Assembly: GCF_016892765.1 (NCBI RefSeq)
Contig: NZ_JAFEMD010000003.1
Span: 62,001-126,000, forward strand
DNA from: Microvirga arvi
Lineage (GTDB): Bacteria > Pseudomonadota > Alphaproteobacteria > Rhizobiales > Beijerinckiaceae
Direction: 5' to 3'
Length of the DNA: 64,000 bases
In this document: positions 28,322-37,451 of the stretch, one piece after another
Position numbering within the stretch: the first letter of the stretch is position 1
Layout of the letters: the number at the start of each line of letters is the position of its first letter
Program-made: the position numbers and the translations under genes
The notes under the pieces: model-generated
What the model saw: the letters and a program-made list of their open reading frames with translations, nothing else
Database searches by the model: none
Told to the model about the DNA's origin: nothing

Positions 28322-29133
28322 GCAGCCCTCCGTCCGAACAACTTGCCGAACAGGCCCTTCTTGTCGGTGGGGATGGTAAGCTCGACGGTTTCGCCCTTGA
28401 GTCGGCGCACGGCATCGAAATAGGCCCGGCCCGGTGCGCTGGCAGGATTGTTGAGCGTCACCGGCGAACCGACGTTCGATGCCCGCAGGACCTCTTCGCT
28501 CTCCGGAATGATGCCGATGAGCGGAATGGAGAGGATCTCGAGCACGTCGTCGACCTTCAGCATCTCGCCGCGCTCGGCGCGGACGGGATCGTAGCGGGTC
28601 AGCAGCAGGTGCTTCTCGATGCGCTCGCCCTTCTCGGCCCGCTCCGTCTTGGAGTCGAGAAGGCCGATGATGCGGTCGGAGTCACGCACCGAGGAGACCT
28701 CGGGGTTCGTCACGACCACGGCAACGTCCGCATGCCGCATCGCCATCGTCGCGCCGCGCTCGATGCCGGCCGGGCTGTCGCAGATGATCCAGTCGAACTT
28801 CTGGCGCAGCTCGTCGAGCACGCGGGCCACGCCCTCTTCCGTCAGCGCATCCTTGTCGCGAGTCTGAGAAGCGGGAAGCAGCGACAGGTTCTCCAGCCGC
28901 TTGTCGCGGATGAGCGCCTGATTGAGCTTCGCATCGCCCTGCACCACGTTGATGAGATCGAACACCACGCGGCGCTCGGCTCCCATCACCAGATCAAGGT
29001 TGCGCAGGCCGACGTCGAAATCGATGACGACGACCTTCTCGCCGCCATGCGCCAGCGCCGCGCCCAGAGCTGCCGAAGACGTTGTCTTGCCAACGCCACC
29101 TTTGCCGGAAGTTACGACCAAGACTTTGGCCAT
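28318..29133 (-). CDS. minD: Septum site-determining ATPase MinD
   Basis: A 271-residue ParA/MinD ATPase. The deviant Walker A KGGVGKTT is at residues 11-18, the signature lysine precedes it, switch II is [15 protein letters not shown], and the C-terminal amphipathic membrane-binding helix is [12 protein letters not shown]. It recruits MinC to the membrane and is displaced by MinE. The start [13 protein letters not shown] at 29133 is used; the frame opens seven codons earlier without better support. It lies 17 bases after minC. Confidence 0.96.
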   Translation of the reverse strand: MAKVLVVTSGKGGVGKTTSSAALGAALAHGGEKVVVIDFDVGLRNLDLVMGAERRVVFDLINVVQGDAKLNQALIRDKRLENLSLLPASQTRDKDALTEEGVARVLDELRQKFDWIICDSPAGIERGATMAMRHADVAVVVTNPEVSSVRDSDRIIGLLDSKTERAEKGERIEKHLLLTRYDPVRAERGEMLKVDDVLEILSIPLIGIIPESEEVLRASNVGSPVTLNNPASAPGRAYFDAVRRLKGETVELTIPTDKKGLFGKLFGRRAA

Positions 29134-29150
29134 TGTCGTCTCTCTTTCTT

Positions 29151-29873
29151 TCAATCCAATGTTTTCAGGATGATGGAGTCGCCATCCAGGTTCACTTGCA
29201 CGGGCTGACCGAGGAACTTGCCCCCGAGATCGTCAGCGGTCTTGTAGAGCCCATCGATCGCAATCAATTCGGCTTCGAACTTGCGGCAGAAGATGCGGGC
29301 TTTGCCATTGCCCGTGCAGCCGGCGATGGCGCGGCCGCGCAGGGTGCCATAGATGTGAATCGAGCCGCCGGCGACGATCTCCGAGCCCGAGGCGACGGAG
29401 CCCAGGACCGTCACGTCCCCTTCCGGGTGAAGGATCGATTGTCCCGAGCGCACGGAGCCTTCGATGAGGAGCGACTTCTCCGGCACGGGCGCATCGCTGA
29501 AGGGCGCGCCAGCCGCGGCGACAGCGGCATTGGCCGCATCCGGCACATCGATATCGCCTGCCGGCTTGCCGCCGTTGATCTGGGGCGGCATGTCGGCGTC
29601 GACGTTCTCGGGAGCGGCGCCCTCCAGCCCGATCACGCGGATGTTGCGCATCTTGAAGGCCGCGAGCAGGAATTTCAGCTCGGACTTCGACGGCTTCAGG
29701 GAGGATACGTCGGCAATGATGGGACGCCCGGTGAAAAACCCGGGGGAGCGTTCGGAGACGGCGTCGAGGTCCTCGAGCCAGTCCCTCAGCGGCACTTCGG
29801 GCGCGAGGACCAGGGCCATGAAGGACCTGCCGCGGAAGCGAAGTGATGGTCGGTTGCGAACGGCAATGGTCAC
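29151..29873 (-). CDS. minC: Septum site-determining protein MinC
   Basis: A 240-residue FtsZ-assembly inhibitor starting at a GTG. The N-terminal FtsZ-binding domain runs to about residue 95 (FTGRPIIADVSSLKPSKSELKFLLAAF), a proline- and alanine-rich linker follows, and the C-terminal beta-helix (SVRSGQSILHPEGDVTVLGSVASGSEIVAGGSIHIYGTLRG) binds MinD and dimerises. It is the first gene of minCDE. A CtrA-type box is centred about 54 bases upstream of the start. Confidence 0.94.
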   Translation of the reverse strand: MTIAVRNRPSLRFRGRSFMALVLAPEVPLRDWLEDLDAVSERSPGFFTGRPIIADVSSLKPSKSELKFLLAAFKMRNIRVIGLEGAAPENVDADMPPQINGGKPAGDIDVPDAANAAVAAAGAPFSDAPVPEKSLLIEGSVRSGQSILHPEGDVTVLGSVASGSEIVAGGSIHIYGTLRGRAIAGCTGNGKARIFCRKFEAELIAIDGLYKTADDLGGKFLGQPVQVNLDGDSIILKTLD

Positions 29874-29919
29874 GGGAGTTCAGGTTCCTTAAATTCCCTC
29901 TGATTTCGACCGTTTATGG

Positions 29920-29934
29920 TTAACGGACCGTTAA
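29920..29934. promoter_or_regulatory. CtrA-type binding site upstream of minC
   Basis: The sequence TTAA-CGGACCG-TTAA is an exact match to the CtrA consensus TTAA-N7-TTAA and is itself a perfect palindrome around its centre. It lies 47-61 bases upstream of minC. CtrA control of the min operon has been reported in Sinorhizobium meliloti, so the placement makes biological sense; binding here is inferred. Confidence 0.68.
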
Positions 29935-30255
29935 AGGAGCTGCCAGACCCTCATAAATTTCTTAATGCCGCCGCCTGCCTTGCCCCTGAACCTCGCCCTG
30001 TGCGGGGATCGCCAATAAGACATTGAGCTTTTTCAAGGAATATAAAGATAAAGTATATCTCTTTTTGATTATTCTCTATCACTTCATGAGTACTAATCCG
30101 GACGCAAAGCACAATTGACCGCGGGTTCTATGAGCATACGATGAACCTCCTTCGTTTTGTTTCATCATTGCTAAGACGCTATTCAATCCATAAGCATTGA
30201 AAACGGAACGATCACATCGACAAACAGCCATAAGGCTCCTCCGGGGAGGACATTG
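29935..30255. other. Gap of about 320 bases between minCDE and the TAXI gene
   Basis: No gene is visible. The middle part (about 30030-30090) is AT-rich compared with its neighbours. A strong ribosome site, GGGGAGGA, lies six bases before the ATG at 30256. Promoters for both divergent units must be here. Confidence 0.4.
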
Positions 30256-31419
30256 ATGTCGGGTCGAGTCTCTGCTTTTCCTTTCATACGCGGTCTTTTC
30301 GGCCGGCTCCCGTTTCAGGCTGCCGTCGCTGCAGCCTTTCTCGTATCCGGCACATTGGCCGTTTCGGCTCAGACGGAATCGACCTTCAATCCGGCCCGTG
30401 CGAATTCGGGCACGCTCGGGGTGATCTCAGGCGGCGCGGACGGCACCTATATCCGCATCGCGGCAGATCTCGCCAATGTGCTCGATGGGGAGGATTTGCG
30501 CGTGCTGCCGATGATCGGCCGCGGCTCGCTGCAGAACTTACGCGATATCATGTTCCTGCGCGGCGTCGACATCGGCATCGTGCAGATGGATGCCCGCGAG
30601 CAGCTGAATGCGGAAAAGCTGCAGGACAGCGCGGTGCGGCGCCTGCGCTTCATCACCCGCCTCTACAACGAGGAGGTCCACATCATCGCCAGCCGGGACA
30701 TCACCGACATCCGGCAGCTCGACGGCAAGAAGGTCAACATCGACAAGGCTGGCAGCGGCACCAACCTGACCTCGCGCCTCATCTTCGACAAGCTCGGCAT
30801 CAAGCCCGAAGTGACGACCTTCGATCAGGCCTCGTCCTACGCCAAGCTCAAGTCCGGCGAGATCCAGGCCGCCGTCTACGTCGCGGGCCGGCCGGTACGC
30901 GCCATCGCCGAATTCCAGACCGAGGGGCGCTTTCATCTCCTCCCGATCCCGTTCGAAGGGGAAATTGCAGAGAGCTATTTTCCAGCCAGGTTCGGGAACA
31001 CGGATTACCCTCAGCTCGTCGACAGCACCAAGCCGGTCGAGACCCTGGCCGTCGGCAGCCTGCTCGCCGTGTTCAACTGGCCGGAGAATTCCGATCGTTA
31101 CAACCGCGTGAAACGCTTCGTGGATGCGTTTTTCTCCCGCTTCGATGAATTCCTGCAGCCGGGCCGTCACCCGAAATGGAAGGAGGTCAACCTTGCGGCG
31201 GACGTTCCCGGATGGGAGCGCATCAGGCCTGCGCAGGATTGGCTCGACCGCGCCAAGACAGCCAGCAAACCCTCGCCCCAGGTGCAGAGCTTCGAGAGCT
31301 TCATGAACGGCCGGGGAATCAACGTCTCGGCAGAGCAGCGCGAAGTTCTGTTCCGCGAATTTCTGGCGTGGCAGAGCGACCGGCAGAGGGCCCTCCGGCG
31401 GACCAGCCGGCAAGATTGA
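30256..31419 (+). CDS. TAXI-family TRAP transporter solute-binding protein
   Basis: A 387-residue exported protein. The signal peptide ends around LAVSAQ (residue about 38). The family block GTLGVISGGADGTYIRIAADLANVL is followed by GSLQNLRDIMFLRGVDIGIVQMDA and the ligand-lobe segments AGSGTNLTSRLIFDKLGI and QAAVYVAGRPV. TAXI proteins bind carboxylates such as glutamate or 2-oxoglutarate for a fused-QM TRAP permease, but no such permease is near, so this is an orphan. The ATG at 30256 has GGAGG at ideal spacing; a TTG precedes it. Confidence 0.86.
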   Translation: MSGRVSAFPFIRGLFGRLPFQAAVAAAFLVSGTLAVSAQTESTFNPARANSGTLGVISGGADGTYIRIAADLANVLDGEDLRVLPMIGRGSLQNLRDIMFLRGVDIGIVQMDAREQLNAEKLQDSAVRRLRFITRLYNEEVHIIASRDITDIRQLDGKKVNIDKAGSGTNLTSRLIFDKLGIKPEVTTFDQASSYAKLKSGEIQAAVYVAGRPVRAIAEFQTEGRFHLLPIPFEGEIAESYFPARFGNTDYPQLVDSTKPVETLAVGSLLAVFNWPENSDRYNRVKRFVDAFFSRFDEFLQPGRHPKWKEVNLAADVPGWERIRPAQDWLDRAKTASKPSPQVQSFESFMNGRGINVSAEQREVLFREFLAWQSDRQRALRRTSRQD

Positions 31420-31488
31420 CATCCCAGGCAGGACCGAAAGCCGAAGGCTTCTCCTCACGCCTTCGGCGGCTACGGAAGGAGGTCCGAC

Positions 31489-33021
31489 ATGATTGGGCAC
31501 AAATTATTTGGATCAAGACTTCTAACCACCGAATTGCTGACCACCACATTGCTTGGCCTCTCGCTCATCGGCCCCGCCGGCGCACAGGATTTTTCCCGCA
31601 AGGATGCTGGCACGGAAGCGATCGACCGCTCATTGGGCAACAGCATGGCGGCGAAGGATCTTCAGGACCTTCTCCCGCTTCTCCTAACCTCCCAGAAACG
31701 CATAGAGCTTGCCGCCGATCTTCAGGCATCCATCAGCAGAGGCGATCTGGGTGCAGCGGAGGCCAGCCTCAACGCAGCCATCGAGGTCGGAACCCTTGCG
31801 ATTGTTCTTTTCGATCACCTGAAGGATCCGGGCCTGCTCCGCACCCTGCAGGATCTCGACGTTCCCATCGCCTCCTCTCTTCCCGCCGCGACCAGGACGG
31901 CTGCAGCCTTTGCAATGCCCGAAGCCTGCGGGATATCCGCTGCGGTTGACAGCACCAATCTGGCGCAACTGCAGCAGGCTCTTGAGCAGGAACAAGCCTA
32001 CAGCGCCATGGTCTCGCAGACACTCACGGCGCTGATGCAAGAGCACAACGCCGTTACTGCTCAGCTGGAAGCGGCTTCAACCTCCCAGGACCTCAAATCA
32101 ACCGAAATGCAGCAGGCTTTGCAGCAGGAGCAGGAGAGAAGCGAAACGCTCAAGCACGAGCTGCAAAGGCTCCAGGAAGAATACCAGGCCTTGCAAGCGG
32201 CCAAGAGGCAGGCGCCGCCCGTAGCGGATGTCTCCGCGTGGGAGACGCGTCTACAGCAGGAGCGTGAGAGAGGCGACCAGGCCGCGCGCCAGTTGGCCAG
32301 CGCCCTCGCGGAGCTGGGCAAGGTTCAGTCTCTCAAGGATGAAATCGCGACATCGGCAACATCGGCAACAGCCCGCTTGTCCGAGTTGGAAAGGGCTCTG
32401 GCGCGGGCCCAGATGCGGGGCGATGCGCTGACGCAGGAACTGGCGGATGCGAGCAGTGAACTGTGGACCCTGAAGGAGCCCCGGCAGCCGGGGCCTGCCC
32501 CTGTGCTGTTCCGGCTTGCGGCCGCAGGCGCGGAACCTCCGCTGGCCCCACCCCAGCAGGAGAGTGCTCCTGCCCCGGTCGCCGATGCGAAACCCTCGCC
32601 TCCCGAGAGCAAGCCGGCGCCGCCGGAAGCCACCTCGGCCCTGCCAGGCAAGGATCCTCCTCCCGTCGTCATCGCGTCCCTGCCGGAGGGCATCCAGCCG
32701 CTGCCTCTCGCCGTCACAGGCACGCTGCAACCGCCAGGAAGAACTGAGCCCGCCAGGGCCGAGGATCGCCTCGTTTCCCGTGCCGACGAACTCTTCCGCA
32801 AGGGCGACGTGAGCGGCGCCCGTCTCCTTCTTGAGCATGCTCTTGCGAGCGGCAACGCCCGTGCGGCCTTCCTGTTGGCCGAAACCTTCGATCCAAACGT
32901 GCTCTCGAAGCTCGGAGCTCTGGGCATTCGCGGCGATGCGGCGAAAGCACGGGAGTTCTACGGGCAGGCGCGGGCGCTGGGCATGACTCAGGCCGGGGAA
33001 AGGATGGAGGCTCTCAGGTAG
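31489..33021 (+). CDS. Exported coiled-coil protein with C-terminal SEL1/TPR-like segment
   Basis: A 510-residue protein. An N-terminal signal-like region ends at IGPAGAQ. Residues about 160-330 are glutamine- and glutamate-rich heptads (QQALEQEQAYSAMV, QQALQQEQERSETLKHELQ), a long coiled coil. A proline-rich linker follows (about 345-420). The last 90 residues (ADELFRKGDVSGARLLLEHALASGNARAAFLLAETFDPN) resemble one or two SEL1/TPR repeats. It starts 69 bases after the TAXI gene on the same strand, with GGAGGTCCGAC before the ATG, so the two may form a periplasmic unit. Function is unknown. Confidence 0.7.
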   Translation: MIGHKLFGSRLLTTELLTTTLLGLSLIGPAGAQDFSRKDAGTEAIDRSLGNSMAAKDLQDLLPLLLTSQKRIELAADLQASISRGDLGAAEASLNAAIEVGTLAIVLFDHLKDPGLLRTLQDLDVPIASSLPAATRTAAAFAMPEACGISAAVDSTNLAQLQQALEQEQAYSAMVSQTLTALMQEHNAVTAQLEAASTSQDLKSTEMQQALQQEQERSETLKHELQRLQEEYQALQAAKRQAPPVADVSAWETRLQQERERGDQAARQLASALAELGKVQSLKDEIATSATSATARLSELERALARAQMRGDALTQELADASSELWTLKEPRQPGPAPVLFRLAAAGAEPPLAPPQQESAPAPVADAKPSPPESKPAPPEATSALPGKDPPPVVIASLPEGIQPLPLAVTGTLQPPGRTEPARAEDRLVSRADELFRKGDVSGARLLLEHALASGNARAAFLLAETFDPNVLSKLGALGIRGDAAKAREFYGQARALGMTQAGERMEALR

Positions 33022-33068
33022 AGGGCCTGAAGTTCGATGAAGAAAGGATCCGGCGAAGGAGAGGCGCC

Positions 33069-33326
33069 CTAGAACGGCACCCACTCGCCGCCTTCGGTCA
33101 GCGAATCCACCGCACGCTCAAGGGCGGTGCCGGCATCGAGCAGCTGCTGGGCTGTCTGCTGGATCTGCAGAGATGGTCCGGGCAGGCCGGCCACGTGCTC
33201 CGTCAACTCCCGCACCCGGTCGATCAACTCGATGAGATCGGCCGTGAGGGAAGCTCTCTCCTCTGCCTCTGCGGCAGGGGACCGTCCCGGCTTCAGACGG
33301 GGGGCGAGAGGGATCACGTTCGACAT
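33069..33326 (-). CDS. Small helical hypothetical protein
   Basis: An 85-residue protein starting MSNVIPLAPRLKPGRS. The core is a helical hairpin-like stretch (ASLTADLIELIDRVRELTEHVAG, then QIQQTAQQLLDAGTALERAVDSL). No signal peptide. A longer frame back to 33527 has a cysteine- and arginine-rich extension I do not believe. It converges on the coiled-coil gene and diverges from the XRE-cupin gene. No family is recognised. Confidence 0.55.
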   Translation of the reverse strand: MSNVIPLAPRLKPGRSPAAEAEERASLTADLIELIDRVRELTEHVAGLPGPSLQIQQTAQQLLDAGTALERAVDSLTEGGEWVPF

Positions 33327-33507
33327 CGATTGAAAATCTTCTTTTGTTCTGCCGAGGGCAATGGAGTGCCCGAGCGTGATCCACAGCAAACCGCAGCCAT
33401 AGGACCTGCTACGCTTCTTGGCGACCCCCTTTTTCTCGCAGTCTCGCCGTCTGGGATGCCCTGATCCGCCCCTTGACTCCAATATGGTGGAATTGCATTC
33501 TATCTTA

Positions 33508-34107
33508 ATGGAGAACGCCTCACCCATTAACGCTCATCTGGCTACCCGTCTGCGCGGTCTCCGGACCGGATCGGGAATGACCCTCGACGGTCTCGCGGAG
33601 TGCACGGGAGTCAGCCGCTCGATGATCTCGCTCATCGAACGCGGCGAGAGCAGTCCGACGGCGGCTGTCCTCGACAAGCTCGCTGCCGGCCTCGGCGTGA
33701 CCCTGGCGTCGCTCTTTGCGGAGAAGGACGGCACCGCTGCCTCTCCCTTGTCGCGACGCGGGGATCAACAGGTGTGGCGTGATCCGGAGAGCGGCTACAT
33801 GCGGCGCAACCTGTCGGCTCCCGGCTTCCCCTCACCCATCAAACTGGTGGAGGTGGTGCTTCCGCCAGGCGCGCGTGTGGCCTATGACACGGGGCACCGG
33901 GCTGCAACAGTCCATCAGCAGATCTGGATCATTGAGGGCACCATCGAACTCACCCTCGGCGAAGAGACCTACCGCCTCGCTGCGGGCGACTGCCTGTCCA
34001 TGCACCTCGACCAGCCGACTGTTTTCCGCAACCTGACCGACGCCCCTGCCCGCTATGTGGTGGCGCTCGCCACCGATGCGCGTGCGGGAGCAGGCCTGCA
34101 CCGATGA
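33508..34107 (+). CDS. XRE-family regulator with cupin sensor domain
   Basis: A 199-residue protein. The helix-turn-helix at about 10-65 contains TLDGLAECTGVSRSMISLIERGESSPTAAVLDKLAAGLGVTLASLF. A cupin domain follows (VVLPPGARVAYDT through HQQIWIIEGTIELTLGEETYRLAAGDCLSM). Such proteins are one-component regulators sensing small molecules. Start choice: ATG 33508 (MENASPINAHLA) fits family N-termini; ATG 33484 adds eight residues. Neither has a Shine-Dalgarno, so a leaderless message is possible. It is followed within ten bases by a GNAT gene, its likely partner. Confidence 0.85.
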   Translation: MENASPINAHLATRLRGLRTGSGMTLDGLAECTGVSRSMISLIERGESSPTAAVLDKLAAGLGVTLASLFAEKDGTAASPLSRRGDQQVWRDPESGYMRRNLSAPGFPSPIKLVEVVLPPGARVAYDTGHRAATVHQQIWIIEGTIELTLGEETYRLAAGDCLSMHLDQPTVFRNLTDAPARYVVALATDARAGAGLHR

Positions 34108-34117
34108 GACGTCATCC

Positions 34118-34654
34118 ATGAGCAACATCGCCATTCACGTGCTGAGTCCGGAGGAAGCCCGGGAGCAGGTCGGCGCCCTCTCGGCGGTTCTGATCGACTG
34201 TGTCGAAGGTGGCGCCTCGGTCAGCTTCATGTCGCCCCTGACCGGGGAGAGGGCCGATGCCTTCTGGCACGGAGTTGCCGATGGTGTCGCCGACAGGGAG
34301 AGGATCCTGCTCGTCGCCAGGGAGCCCTCCGAGGGCATGATCGTCGGCACCGTTCAGGTCATTCTCAAGCAGCCTGAGAACCAGCCCCATAGGGCCGACA
34401 TCGCCAAGATGCTCGTCCACCGCCAAGCCCGCAGGCGCGGCGTCGGCGCGGCTCTGATGCGTGCGGCCGAAGAAGCTGCCGCCAAAGCCGGCAAGACCGT
34501 GCTCGTGCTCGATACGGTGACCGGCGGGGATGCCGAGCGGCTCTATGAACGGGTCGGCTGGGTCAAGTCGGGCGTCATCCCGAACTATGCCCTCTGGCCG
34601 AAGGGCGGATTCTGCGACACGACAGTCTTCTACAAGCAGATTTCCGCCGCCTGA
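34118..34654 (+). CDS. GNAT family N-acetyltransferase
   Basis: A 178-residue protein. The acetyl-CoA-binding motif A is AKMLVHRQARRRGVGAALMRAAEEAA, and motif B includes VLDTVTGGDAERLYERVGWVKSG. The C-terminal YALWPKGGFCDTTVFYKQI is typical of a subgroup adjacent to XRE-cupin regulators. It transfers an acetyl group to an unknown amine. It follows the regulator gene by ten bases, so the pair probably forms an operon. Confidence 0.86.
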   Translation: MSNIAIHVLSPEEAREQVGALSAVLIDCVEGGASVSFMSPLTGERADAFWHGVADGVADRERILLVAREPSEGMIVGTVQVILKQPENQPHRADIAKMLVHRQARRRGVGAALMRAAEEAAAKAGKTVLVLDTVTGGDAERLYERVGWVKSGVIPNYALWPKGGFCDTTVFYKQISAA

Positions 34655-34782
34655 GGAGGACATTGCTTGCACTGGGCAGAGGCTCCGCCTATGGCTAGAG
34701 CCTCGTAGGTCGTGGCGGCAGAACCTGTTACGGCTCTTCGAGAACCATCCTGCTTCTCCCCTCACCGCCAGACTGATCGATC

Positions 34783-35550
34783 ATGGAATTGTCCACTGCG
34801 GCGCTGCTTGCCGCCTCGGGCCTTGCGGCCGGCCTCGTCAATGCCATCGCGGGCGGCGGCACCTTTTTCACCTTCTCCGCCCTCGTCGCCGCCGGTCTCC
34901 CGCCTGTCGTCGCCAATGCGACGAGCGCCGTGGCCGTCACCCCGGCCAATCTGTCGAGCGCATGGGCCTACCGGCGCGAACTCGCCACCAATGCCCGGCG
35001 CTTTGCGGCCCTTGGAATCGTCAGCCTGATCGGCGGCCTGGGCGGCGCGTACATTCTCACCGTCACCAACAACGATGCATTCCGGCAGCTCGTGCCGTGG
35101 CTCCTGCTGTTCGCGACCCTGCTCTTTGCCGCGAGTCCGAAGATCGTGGCGCTGGCGCGCGCCATCGGCAAGCACGAGGGTGACCATCCCTCCACGAAGG
35201 CCTGGGCCGCCGGCCTCGCGTTTCAGACGGGCGTCGCCGTCTATGGCGGCTTCTTCGGCGCGGGCATGGGCATCGTGATGCTGGCGGCGCTCGCCATCAC
35301 CGAGGGTGATGATTTCCACCTGATCAACTCCGCGAAGCACCTCTGCTCCACGCTCATCCAGCTTGTTGCTGTTGTATTGTTCATCGCGGCCGGGCTCGTA
35401 AGCTGGCCCGAGACGCTCGTGGTAGGGGCGGCTTCCGTGATCGGCGGTTATCTCGGCGTCGCCTTCGGCCGCCGCCTGCCGGCGAGCATCATCCGCTGGC
35501 TCGTCATCGCAGTCGGCGCAGCCCTGACACTGTATTTCTTTATCCGCTGA
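34783..35550 (+). CDS. TSUP family (TauE/SafE) membrane transporter
   Basis: A 255-residue protein with seven to eight hydrophobic helices. The conserved first block is GLAAGLVNAIAGGGTFFTFSALVAAGLPPVVANATSAVAVTPA and the repeat is VYGGFFGAGMGIVMLAALAITEGDDFHLINSAKHL. TSUP proteins move sulfur-containing or organic anions such as sulfite, sulfoacetate or thiosulfate across the inner membrane. It lies alone, 128 bases after the GNAT gene; a substrate cannot be assigned. Confidence 0.88.
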   Translation: MELSTAALLAASGLAAGLVNAIAGGGTFFTFSALVAAGLPPVVANATSAVAVTPANLSSAWAYRRELATNARRFAALGIVSLIGGLGGAYILTVTNNDAFRQLVPWLLLFATLLFAASPKIVALARAIGKHEGDHPSTKAWAAGLAFQTGVAVYGGFFGAGMGIVMLAALAITEGDDFHLINSAKHLCSTLIQLVAVVLFIAAGLVSWPETLVVGAASVIGGYLGVAFGRRLPASIIRWLVIAVGAALTLYFFIR

Positions 35551-35672
35551 ATTCAGTAACCATATGCGAAATAGCGTGAGGCCGGGCGGCTTTTTGCAGG
35601 GTGCTGCCCGATTCACGCCACAAGCATGCTCCTTTCTGCCAAGACTCGATTCTGAGTTCTCGCAAAAAGGAA

Positions 35673-36146
35673 ATGACCGTGGCCGAATCCCAAAATCTGT
35701 CAGGACTCGATGGAACGCAATCGGTGAGCGCTCTCGGCCTGCGATGGGCTGCCTTGCGCGGCATGCTGAACTCGCCGCTGATCATGGTCGAGGATCAGCG
35801 CGCATTGCGGGATGAACTGCTGCGCGAGCTGGCTACCATCGAGCAGGATTTCAGCGATCTGCCGTCGCGCAGCACGATGGAGATCTCGGCGAAGCTCGAC
35901 ATCGCGAAGTCAGCTCTGCGGGAGCGCGTCCAGAATGGCGAAGCCTGGCTCGTCGACCTGATCGACAGCATCCAGGCCGATCTCCACTCGGTTCATGCGA
36001 AAGCCCCGACTGCGACGCAGTCTGCAACGCCTTCGGGAAGCCGTTCACCTGCCAATCTCAGCCGCCCGCAACAGCAGCAGCGCCCTGAGGAATCCACGAG
36101 TCCGGCGGCTTCGAATGCGGAAACCGGAACATCGTCGGCGGCTTGA
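35673..36146 (+). CDS. Hypothetical helical protein with disordered tail
   Basis: A 157-residue protein. Residues about 20-110 look helical (ALGLRWAALRGMLNSPLIMVEDQRALRDELLRELATIEQDF, then SAKLDIAKSALRERVQNGEAWLVDLIDSIQADL). The last 50 residues are rich in serine, alanine, proline and glutamine and probably disordered. No signal peptide. AAAAAGGAA overlaps the ATG closely, so the GTG two codons later is an alternative start. No family is recognised. Confidence 0.6.
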   Translation: MTVAESQNLSGLDGTQSVSALGLRWAALRGMLNSPLIMVEDQRALRDELLRELATIEQDFSDLPSRSTMEISAKLDIAKSALRERVQNGEAWLVDLIDSIQADLHSVHAKAPTATQSATPSGSRSPANLSRPQQQQRPEESTSPAASNAETGTSSAA

Positions 36147-36154
36147 TTGAAAAA

Positions 36155-36183
36155 CGCCGCGCCTGACGGAACCAGGCGTGGCG
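36155..36183. terminator. Hairpin between convergent genes (hypothetical and cysK-like)
   Basis: CGCCGCGCCTG at 36155-36165 pairs with CAGGCGTGGCG at 36173-36183, 11 bp with one G-T wobble and a 7-base loop. It lies 9 bases after one stop and 30 from the other. T-runs are weak; AAAA precedes it, which is TTTT on the minus strand. A bidirectional terminator is likely. Confidence 0.55.
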
Positions 36184-36212
36184 CATGCGTTCGAACGCGT
36201 AACGTTCCTGCG

Positions 36213-37244
36213 CTACACAAGACCCGGATCGATGCTGCTCCGTCTCTCGAGCCACGCGGGAACGGGCAGGTTCTTGGAGCGCAGGAAATCCGGATTGAAG
36301 AGCTTGGACTGATAGCGCGTTCCGTAGTCGCAGAGCACGGTCACAATGGTGTGCCCGGGGCCAAGCTGCTTCGCGAGGCGGATCGCACCGGCAACATTGA
36401 TGCCTGACGAACCGCCCAGGCATAAGCCCTCATGCTCCAGCAGATCGAAGATGATCGGCACCGCCTCCTCGTCCGGGATCTGGAACGCGACATCGATCGG
36501 CGCGCCTTCCAGGTTTGCGGTGATGCGGCCCTGGCCGATGCCCTCCGTGATCGACGAGCCCGAGGATTTCAGCTCGCCGGTCGTGTAGTAGCTGTAGAGG
36601 GCCGCCCCCATGGGATCGGCGAGAGCGATCTTGATCTTCGAATTGCGTTCCTTCAGCGCCATGCCGACGCCGGCGAGGGTGCCCCCGGTGCCGACTGCAC
36701 TGACGAAGCCGTCGACCTTCCCATCCGTCTGCTCCCAGATCTCCGGTCCTGTGGTCTCGAGATGCGCCTGCCGGTTGGCCACGTTGTCGAACTGATTGGC
36801 CCAGATGGCGCCGTTCGGCTCAGCTGCGGCCAGACGCTCCGCCAGCCGTCCCGAGACCTTCACGTAGTTGTTGGGATTGGCATAAGGAACCGCTGGCACC
36901 TCGATCAGCTCGGCGCCGGCGAGCCGCAGCATGTCCTTCTTCTCCTGGCTCTGGGTGTCCGGGATAACGATCACGGAGCGGAAGCCGAGGGCATTGGCGA
37001 CAAGCGCCAGACCGATGCCCGTATTGCCTGCAGTTCCCTCAACGATGATGCCGCCCGGGCGCAGCGCGCCGCGCCTGACCGCATCCTGGATGATGAAGAG
37101 CGCGGCCCGGTCTTTCACCGACTGGCCGGGATTCATGAATTCGGCCTTGCCGAGGATCGTGCAGCCGGTGAGCTCGGACGCGCGGCGAAGCCTGATCAGG
37201 GGCGTGTTGCCGATGGCGGCGGGAACGTCGGGTTTGATCGTCAT
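36213..37244 (-). CDS. Cysteine synthase-family PLP enzyme
   Basis: A 343-residue fold-type II PLP enzyme. The cofactor lysine is in NPGQSVKDRAA, the substrate loop is EGTAGNTGIGLALVA (the canonical form is TSGNTG; here TAGNTG), and the phosphate-binding glycine loop is SAVGTGGTLAG. It likely makes cysteine from O-acetylserine and sulfide or performs a related beta-replacement. It is about 30 residues longer than CysK, as in the eukaryote-like clade. The start with GAGGT upstream is at 37244. It is divergent from a YeeE/YedE sulfur transporter, supporting a sulfur role. Confidence 0.86.
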   Translation of the reverse strand: MTIKPDVPAAIGNTPLIRLRRASELTGCTILGKAEFMNPGQSVKDRAALFIIQDAVRRGALRPGGIIVEGTAGNTGIGLALVANALGFRSVIVIPDTQSQEKKDMLRLAGAELIEVPAVPYANPNNYVKVSGRLAERLAAAEPNGAIWANQFDNVANRQAHLETTGPEIWEQTDGKVDGFVSAVGTGGTLAGVGMALKERNSKIKIALADPMGAALYSYYTTGELKSSGSSITEGIGQGRITANLEGAPIDVAFQIPDEEAVPIIFDLLEHEGLCLGGSSGINVAGAIRLAKQLGPGHTIVTVLCDYGTRYQSKLFNPDFLRSKNLPVPAWLERRSSIDPGLV

Positions 37245-37333
37245 CAGGTCATACCTCGTTGCAGAGCAGGAAGGCTTCCTCACATTCCTGAGGGCCTGAA
37301 CCAGGAATGCCCAGGCTTATAATCACATTATAT

Positions 37334-37361
37334 ATATGTAAATTTACTGATAATTACATAT
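37334..37361. promoter_or_regulatory. AT-rich inverted repeat between cysK-like and YeeE/YedE genes
   Basis: ATATGTAA at 37334-37341 and TTACATAT at 37354-37361 form a perfect 8+8 bp inverted repeat with a 12-base spacer inside an AT-rich divergent promoter. AT-rich palindromes are known targets of BigR/SqrR-type persulfide sensors that control YeeE/YedE genes; no such regulator gene is in the window, so this assignment is inference. Confidence 0.5.
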
Positions 37362-37451
37362 CTTGACGTTCTTTATAACGAACTCCATGTTGGCTGCGCA
37401 AGACGCATGAGGCGCCTGGCAACTCTCTTATACGCAGCTTTAGGAGCCATC

